From the NCBI GenBank assembly GCA_018609965.1, contig JAHENP010000300.1, positions 1-9,880 on the forward strand: a stretch of DNA of 9,880 nt, given 5' to 3'. Of this stretch, positions 5,682-9,880 are shown in pieces. Each line of letters begins with the position of its first letter. Positions within the stretch are counted from its first letter, which is position 1. Under the pieces are notes generated by a model. The model ran no database searches. It saw nothing but the letters and a program-made list of their open reading frames with translations, and was not told the DNA's origin. The position numbers and the translations under genes were made by a program. This DNA is from Haloferacaceae archaeon. GTDB taxonomy: Archaea; Halobacteriota; Halobacteria; Halobacteriales; Haloferacaceae.

Positions 5682-7799
5682 TCACCCGAGCAGATCGCTC
5701 CCGCCGGGCGGCAGGAACTCCTGAATCAGGTCCGCACTCGCCACCTTCCGGACGAACGACTCGTCCGTGAACCGCGTCTTGAACTCGCGGTAACACTTCA
5801 CCGCGGCGTCGTTCTGTGCGAACTTCCCCGGCTCCAACTCGATCGTCGTCGCCGCCCGATCCGCGACTGCGCTCGGTGGCCCGCCGACAACCTGTGTCGT
5901 CTCCTCGGCCTGGACGCCGACAGCGACGCGCGCGGGTACGTCCCGGTAGTACGTCCGATCCCCGCGGATCACGAACCCGCCTTTCTCCAGATACTCCCCA
6001 CTTTCGGGGGTTTTCGACACCTGATCCGGCGTCACCTCGTAGGCGTCGCCCGCGCCGCGGCCGTCCTTCCACACCGACGAGTACGCGACCGCGAACTGCG
6101 CGGCCTCCTCACGGCTCTGTTCGGGGATGTCCACGTCCCGCGAGGGCTCGCTGGGACCCGTGGCCTTCAACACCGTCACCGGACCGCCGTGGGCCTGCGT
6201 GTGGTAGAACAGGTCGTTGCTGTTCAGATACTTGTTGACGATGTCTTCGTTCTGATCCGCGTTCCGGCCGCCGATCACCAGAAAGCCGTCGGAGGTGTGG
6301 AACCACCGGAACCGTTCGTACCACTCGTCGCTCGTCCGCAACGGGATCGACGGCTCCCTCAGCCAGTCCGTCTCCCCGTCTGCCTCCTCGTCGCCTTCCG
6401 TCTCCTCGTCGTCCACGGCGTCCGGGTGGCCGTCGGCCGCCTCCCACCGTTGTTTCCGTTCCTGCACCGCCGCCAGCTCCTCGCGGGTGTTCTCGATCGC
6501 TTCGAGTGCGCCCTCTTTCTTCCCCTCGATGCGTTTGGCCTCCTTGTACAGCCGGTCGGCGTTCTTCTCGACGCCGTCTTGGACCCGGAGTTGTATCCGC
6601 GTCTCGTCGATCTCGACGGTGACGGTCCCCTCGCTCCCGTCGAGGCTGACGACCGCCTCGGCGGCGGCGATCCCCCGATCCGCGCCCGCCTGGAACGTCG
6701 ACTCGATCTCGTCCCAGCCGGTACCTTCCGCGCGGGCGTCACGGACGGTGGTCAACACGCTGTCGACGAGATCGTAGTTGGCGTACAACAGCTCTGCCCG
6801 TTCGCGTTCGGCGTCCGCCTGCTCGTCGAAGTTCTCGATTGCCCCCTCCTGTTGTTCGATGATCCGCTTTTGTTTTGCGATCTTCGCCTCGAAGTCCGGG
6901 CGCTGTGGGGCGGTGTTGTCGTCTTCCGCGTCCGTGTCGAGTCGGCGGAAGTAGTCGTCCAGCGCGGTCTGGAAGTCGTCGGCCGTCGTCGCGTCCAACG
7001 ACGCCCGTTCGTCCAACGGGATCGGTGTGGCGTCGACCACCTGTCCGTCGTCGTCCTCGTACACCCGCGGGTCGAGGTCGCCGGTCGCGAGGCGGTCGCC
7101 GAGCCGGCCGACCGCGTCGTACAGGGCTCGGATCTGATCGTCCCCCAACTCCGTTACGTCCAGCGTCTTCTCGACGCCCGCCCGGGCACAGATCTCCTCG
7201 CCGTACAGCCCGCCGAAGTTGAGCTGTGTGGCGAGCGTCCGCACCACGTCCGCGTCGGACTCCTCGATCCGCGCCCGGAACCCGTCGTAGCTCACCTCGA
7301 ACGGGTGGAGTCGCGAGGCGGGGTACTCGTAGGTCGCCCCCGGCGCGACCGTCCGGGACTTGAGCCGGACGGTTTCGAGACTCCGCAACACCTCGCCGTG
7401 TTCGTTCAAGACGGCGACGTTGCCGTCGCCGAACAGCTCCACCACGACTGTCGTGTCGGCGTCTGGACGTTCGAACCGGAAGACGAGGATGCGGTCGAAC
7501 TCGAACTGTTCGACACTCGCGAGTTCCCCGCCCGCGATCCGTGACCGGAGCGTCTTGGCGAACTCCGGCGGGCGCTCGGGTGCGTCCGGCACCCGGTCCG
7601 GGTCCGTCGTGTGGGCGCGTTTCTTCTCGCCGACATCCAACAACAGCTCCACCCGGCCGTGGTCGTAGTGTCGCAGCTTCAGCCGCACCAGATCGTCACC
7701 GTAGAGGTACGCCTTGTCGACCTTCGCCCCCTCGTGGCGGGCGAGTTCCCCGACGACGGCGGCGATGTCGACACTGGTCAACTCGCGTTTCTGCTCCAT
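5682..7799 (-). CDS. rqcH: Ribosome quality-control protein of the RqcH/NEMF/Rqc2 family
   Basis: RqcH/NEMF (NFACT) proteins bind large ribosomal subunits that still hold peptidyl-tRNA after splitting; characterised members recruit tRNA and add C-terminal tails marking the stalled peptide for degradation. The 705 residues include the NFACT-N domain (about 1-270), with Asp11 in [10 protein letters not shown] and the functional Asp102-Arg103 pair in [12 protein letters not shown]. These correspond to D9 and D98-R99 of yeast Rqc2. A helical segment [20 protein letters not shown] lies at 189-208. Two charged coiled-coil stretches (about 303-345 and 410-452) follow, then an acidic linker (460-480) and the NFACT-R domain (about 492-625) with [38 protein letters not shown] and [20 protein letters not shown] 7799 (MEQKRELTS) is the conserved start. 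The frame stays open to 7940 through a tandem repeat, but that extension is not family sequence. A weak AGAAAC is centred about 28 nt upstream. Confidence 0.93.
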   Translation of the reverse strand: MEQKRELTSVDIAAVVGELARHEGAKVDKAYLYGDDLVRLKLRHYDHGRVELLLDVGEKKRAHTTDPDRVPDAPERPPEFAKTLRSRIAGGELASVEQFEFDRILVFRFERPDADTTVVVELFGDGNVAVLNEHGEVLRSLETVRLKSRTVAPGATYEYPASRLHPFEVSYDGFRARIEESDADVVRTLATQLNFGGLYGEEICARAGVEKTLDVTELGDDQIRALYDAVGRLGDRLATGDLDPRVYEDDDGQVVDATPIPLDERASLDATTADDFQTALDDYFRRLDTDAEDDNTAPQRPDFEAKIAKQKRIIEQQEGAIENFDEQADAERERAELLYANYDLVDSVLTTVRDARAEGTGWDEIESTFQAGADRGIAAAEAVVSLDGSEGTVTVEIDETRIQLRVQDGVEKNADRLYKEAKRIEGKKEGALEAIENTREELAAVQERKQRWEAADGHPDAVDDEETEGDEEADGETDWLREPSIPLRTSDEWYERFRWFHTSDGFLVIGGRNADQNEDIVNKYLNSNDLFYHTQAHGGPVTVLKATGPSEPSRDVDIPEQSREEAAQFAVAYSSVWKDGRGAGDAYEVTPDQVSKTPESGEYLEKGGFVIRGDRTYYRDVPARVAVGVQAEETTQVVGGPPSAVADRAATTIELEPGKFAQNDAAVKCYREFKTRFTDESFVRKVASADLIQEFLPPGGSDLLG

Positions 7800-7840
7800 T
7801 GGGTCGGGGTACGACTGTCGGCGGTTTCTGCGTTCCGGCT

Positions 7841-7930
7841 CCGTCGCTGCGTGTGGACCCGTCGCTCCGTGTGAACCTGTCGCTCCGTGTGGACCCGTCG
7901 CTCCGTGTGGACCCGTCGCTCCGTGTGGAC
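7841..7930. repeat. 18-bp tandem repeat, 5 copies
   Basis: Five adjoining copies of CCGTCGCTCCGTGTGGAC occupy exactly 90 bp. The two copies nearest the transporter (7895-7912 and 7913-7930) are identical. The third (7877) has CT for CC at its start. The second (7859) has GAAC for GGAC. The first (7841) has CTGC for CTCC. There are no spacers, so this is a minisatellite and not CRISPR. On the minus strand it reads as GPHGAT hexapeptides, on the plus strand as PCGPVA. It starts 42 nt upstream of the rqcH ATG. Confidence 0.9.
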
Positions 7931-7958
7931 ACACCACCAACTACTCGGGTGTAGTCCA

Positions 7959-7978
7959 GACTGGTCCGGACTGGTCCG
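7959..7978 (+). repeat. 10-bp direct repeat GACTGGTCCG x2
   Basis: Two perfect adjoining copies of GACTGGTCCG lie between the two tandem arrays. With the preceding CCA, the first copy also forms the short dyad CCA-GAC-TGG. It could be a regulator site for the transporter, but the pair is short and may be chance. Confidence 0.4.
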
Positions 7979-8045
7979 TAGGGAGACTCTTGTCGGTGGG
8001 GACAGACTGCCCAGACGATGATGCGACGGACGCGGTGGCGGTGGT

Positions 8046-8130
8046 GTCGTGTGGCGATCAGCGAGCGACGACTGCGTCGTGTGGCGACCAGCGAGCGACG
8101 ACTGCGTCGTGTGGCGACCGACAGACGACG
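8046..8130. repeat. 30-bp tandem repeat, about 2.8 copies
   Basis: Unit 1 (8046-8075) and unit 2 (8076-8105) differ at a single base (GATCAG versus GACCAG). Unit 3 starts at 8106 and matches for GTCGTGTGGCGACC, then diverges. Each full unit begins GTCGT and contains ACGAC 18 nt further on (for example 8046-8050 and 8068-8072), so each can fold into a short hairpin. In the transporter frame the unit reads SCGDQRATTA. The array ends about 10 nt before the proposed transporter start. Confidence 0.85.
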
Positions 8131-8133
8131 GAG
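8130..8133 (+). promoter_or_regulatory. Weak Shine-Dalgarno site for the transporter
   Basis: GGAG lies 6 nt before the GTG at 8140, at the edge of the 30-bp array. There is no TATA-like sequence 25-28 nt upstream of this codon, so the mRNA is probably leadered. The leader would then contain the 30-bp repeats. Confidence 0.4.
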
Positions 8134-8139
8134 TCGCTC

Positions 8140-9561
8140 GTGATCGCTCGCCTCCGCGACCGGTTCGGGCTGGAGAGTCGGGAGTCACTGTCGTGGGCCG
8201 CCTACGACTGGGCCAACTCCGCGTTCGCGACGACAGTGGTCGCCGCCGTGTTCCCCGTCTACTACGAGTCGACCGTCGGCGGTGGGCTTCCGGGGAACCT
8301 CGCGTCCGTCTACTTCGGCTACACGACCGCGCTCGGGCTGGCGCTGGTCGCGTTCGCGTCGCCGGTGTTGGGCGCGGTCGCGGACCACTACCGCGTCAAG
8401 AAACCGTTGCTCGGGGGGTTCCTCGCGCTCGGGGTCGTCGCCACCGCCGGCCTGTTCACGACCGGTTCGGGTGACGTGCTCCTCGCGTCTGCGTTGTTCG
8501 TCGCCGCCAACGTCGGCTTCGTCGGCGCGAACGTCTTCTACGACTCGTTGCTGACCCACGTCGACACGGCAGACACGGACCGGCTGTCGAGTGCGGGGTA
8601 CGCCTTGGGCTATCTGGGCGGCGGCGTGTTGCTCGTCGGCAACCTCGCGGTGATCCAGGCGCCCGCGGCGTTCGGGCTGGCGAACGCCGGCGTCGCCACC
8701 CGGCTCTCGTTGCTGTCTGTCGCGGTCTGGTGGGCGGTCTTCTCGGTCCCGTTGTTCCTGTACGTTCCCGAGCCGGGGGCCGAGACGGGGTCGGTGCCCG
8801 AGACGGAATCGGGGGCCGAAATGGAGTCGGGGTCCGAGACGGGGTCGGCTACCCAGAACACCCCCGACAACCCGGTCGTCGTCGGCTTCCGACAGCTCCG
8901 TGAGACGCTGCAGGCGGTGCGTGGGAACCGCAACCTCCTGTTGTTTCTGGGTGCGTTCCTGTTGTACGCGGACGGGATCGGGACGATCATCCGGATGGCC
9001 AGCGTCTACGGCTCCGAGATTGGGATCGGCGCCACGGGGATCGTCGGCGCGCTCGTCGTCGTCCAGTTTCTGGGCGTGCCGTTCACGTTCCTGTTCGGCT
9101 CGTTGCCCGGCCGCGGGGTGACGGTCGGCGGGCGACGGCTGGAGCTGTCGACGAAACGCGCGATCTACCTCGGGCTGGCGGTGTACACCGCGATCTCGGT
9201 GGGTGGGTTCTTCATGACCGAGACCTGGCAGTTCTGGCTGCTCGCCGCGGCGGTCGCGACCGTCCAAGGGGGAACACAGGCGCTCTCGCGGTCGTTGTAC
9301 ACAACGCTGATCCCCCCCAAGCAGAGCGCGGAGCTGTTCAGCTTCTACTCCATCTCCTCGAAGTTCGCCGGCATCGCCGGGCCGGCACTGTTCGCGTTCG
9401 TCGGGCAGGTGACCGGCTCCAGCCGGTTCAGTATCGTCGCGTTGGTCGTTTTCTTCGGCGGCGCGGCGTTGCTCTCACAGGTGGACGTCGAGGCGGGCCA
9501 GGCGGCGGCCCGCGAGACGGCCGGCGAGCCGAGTGTGACGGCGGGGGTGACCGAGACGTGA
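8140..9561 (+). CDS. MFS transporter, UMF1/Atg22-like family
   Basis: The 473-residue integral membrane protein is rich in hydrophobic helices, consistent with about 12 membrane segments. The family signature is at the N-terminus: SLSWAAYDWANSAFATTVV (residues 17-35). Further hallmarks are SSAGYALGYLGGGVLLVGNL, ADGIGTIIRMASVYG (from Ala277) and GGTQALSRSLYTTLIPPKQS (from Gly377), followed by SSKFAGIAGPALF. These match the UMF1/BtlA/Atg22-like branch of the major facilitator superfamily, whose substrates are mostly unknown; yeast Atg22 exports amino acids from the vacuole. The central cytoplasmic loop carries an acidic low-complexity insert (214-237) of four hexapeptide repeats. GTG 8140 is chosen because it gives a short family-like N-terminus with GGAG 6 nt upstream. 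The frame is open far upstream (to 7714) only through repeat DNA and the rqcH antisense. Its stop overlaps the next gene's GTG. Substrate not predictable. Confidence 0.9.
   Translation: MIARLRDRFGLESRESLSWAAYDWANSAFATTVVAAVFPVYYESTVGGGLPGNLASVYFGYTTALGLALVAFASPVLGAVADHYRVKKPLLGGFLALGVVATAGLFTTGSGDVLLASALFVAANVGFVGANVFYDSLLTHVDTADTDRLSSAGYALGYLGGGVLLVGNLAVIQAPAAFGLANAGVATRLSLLSVAVWWAVFSVPLFLYVPEPGAETGSVPETESGAEMESGSETGSATQNTPDNPVVVGFRQLRETLQAVRGNRNLLLFLGAFLLYADGIGTIIRMASVYGSEIGIGATGIVGALVVVQFLGVPFTFLFGSLPGRGVTVGGRRLELSTKRAIYLGLAVYTAISVGGFFMTETWQFWLLAAAVATVQGGTQALSRSLYTTLIPPKQSAELFSFYSISSKFAGIAGPALFAFVGQVTGSSRFSIVALVVFFGGAALLSQVDVEAGQAAARETAGEPSVTAGVTET
8779..8850 (+). repeat. Four imperfect 18-bp repeats within the transporter gene
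   Basis: Residues 214-237 read AETGSV, PETESG, AEMESG and SETGSA, four six-codon units of 18 bp each sharing a GAR-AYG-GRR-TCG core. They form an acidic, flexible insert in the loop between the two six-helix halves of the transporter. The insert was probably made by slippage or unequal exchange. Confidence 0.8.
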
Positions 9562-9880
9562 GTGATGACTCGCTCCGCGTCGCGAGCTACAACCTCCGGT
9601 ACGCCGGGCTCGACGACGGCCAACACGCGTGGGACCGCCGCCGGAGCCGTGTCGCCGCGGTTCTCGACCGACTCGACCCGGATGTGCTCGCCACACAGGA
9701 GTGTTGGCACGGCCAACTCGATGATCTCCGCGCCCGGACCGACTACGAGTGGGTCGCGTTCCCGGACGACAACGGGAGCCACACCCCGGTCGGCTTCGAC
9801 CCCGCGCGGTTCGAACGGGTCGACGCCGACGCCTTCGGGATCGCACCCGACGGAGAGCGCGGCGTACTCGGCTGGGACGC
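9558..9880 (+). CDS. Endonuclease/exonuclease/phosphatase (EEP) family protein, 5' part
   Basis: GTG 9558 overlaps the transporter stop as GTGA, and the frame runs open to the window end, giving 107 codons. The protein begins MSDDSLRVASYNLRYAG. It contains the metal-site residues expected of the family: Asn12 in SYNLRY and Glu48 in VLATQE. HAWDRRRSRVAAVLDRLDPD (residues 23-42) and the later QLDDLRARTDYEW are typical of the secreted-or-cytosolic EEP proteins annotated in haloarchaea. The catalytic His/Asp motifs (GDxN, SDH) would lie beyond the window. Members cleave phosphodiesters or phosphomonoesters in nucleic acids, lipids or small molecules, so the substrate cannot be named. No signal peptide is visible. 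The 4-bp overlap suggests translational coupling with the transporter. The segment between GSHTPVGFDPARF and the preceding Tyr-Glu-Trp looks shorter than in many relatives. Confidence 0.87.
   Translation, partial: MSDDSLRVASYNLRYAGLDDGQHAWDRRRSRVAAVLDRLDPDVLATQECWHGQLDDLRARTDYEWVAFPDDNGSHTPVGFDPARFERVDADAFGIAPDGERGVLGWD

Larger units (their letters stand above)
7800..8139. other. Divergent spacer between rqcH and the transporter
   Basis: These 340 bp hold no conserved gene. Contents in order: the weak rqcH promoter candidate (minus strand, near 7824-7829); an 18-bp tandem array (7841-7930); a small dyad CTAC/GTAG (7941-7954); a 10-bp direct repeat GACTGGTCCG (7959-7968 and 7969-7978); and a 30-bp tandem array (8046-8130). 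Both flanking genes have frames that stay open through the arrays, because the repeat lengths are multiples of three and stop codons are rare at this GC content. No clear TATA box for the transporter is visible. Confidence 0.7.

Noticed and set aside
6189..7544. 451-codon plus-strand frame opposite rqcH
   Set aside because: Antisense shadow; the minus strand encodes a full, motif-complete RqcH/NEMF protein.
7800..7940. N-terminal extension of rqcH through the GPHGAT repeats
   Set aside because: The conserved family start is MEQKRELTS at 7799, and the upstream part is tandem-repeat DNA. Kept as a question in the findings, not annotated as coding.
7841..8130. Possible CRISPR array
   Set aside because: The repeats adjoin without unique spacers and units are 18 or 30 bp; no cas genes are nearby.
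7714..8139. Extension of the transporter upstream to 7714
   Set aside because: It would overlap rqcH and consist mostly of PCGPVA and SCGDQRATTA repeats; the transporter family has only a short N-terminus before SWAAYDWANS.
1..9880. Search for tRNA, rRNA, transposase, integrase, toxin-antitoxin or defence genes
   Set aside because: No cloverleaf, terminal inverted repeats, DDE/recombinase motifs or recognisable defence domains were seen on either strand.

Overview
The window is ordinary chromosomal DNA of a haloarchaeon (class Halobacteria). The signs are high GC with strong G/C preference at third codon positions, Asp/Glu-rich and Lys-poor proteins, archaeal-type genes (pelota, RqcH/NEMF-like, UPF0058), frequent GTG starts, and TATA-like hexamers about 24-28 nt upstream of several start codons, as expected for leaderless haloarchaeal mRNAs. 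No tRNA, rRNA, CRISPR array, insertion sequence, phage gene or defence system is visible.

Layout, left to right. 1-226: end of a UPF0058 gene (+). 227-460: spacer with an AT-rich promoter region, an inverted repeat and a Shine-Dalgarno site. 461-1426: formyltetrahydrofolate deformylase purU (+). 1427-1554: spacer with three small dyads and a clear TATA box. 1555-3321: menD of menaquinone synthesis (+). 3341-3868: a small uncharacterised gene (-), convergent with menD. 3983-5050: ribosome-rescue factor pelota, pelA (-). 5150-5608: a kinase-like ORF (+) that appears to have lost its catalytic centre. 5682-7799: an RqcH/NEMF/Rqc2-type gene (-). 7800-8139: a 340-bp divergent spacer holding two unrelated tandem arrays (18 bp x 5 and 30 bp x about 2.8). 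8140-9561: a UMF1/Atg22-like MFS transporter (+). 9558-9880: start of an endonuclease/exonuclease/phosphatase family gene (+), overlapping the transporter by 4 bp and cut by the window end.

Functional links. pelA and rqcH act in the same process: pelota helps open ribosomes stalled on mRNA, and RqcH/NEMF proteins act on the large subunit still carrying peptidyl-tRNA. Only the broken kinase-like ORF separates them. The transporter and the EEP gene look like a translationally coupled pair. purU and menD are housekeeping genes with apparently separate promoters.

I see no convincing undescribed multi-gene system. The most unusual items are the internally deleted phosphotransferase between the two ribosome-rescue genes, the two tandem arrays between rqcH and the transporter, and the small uncharacterised gene beside pelA.
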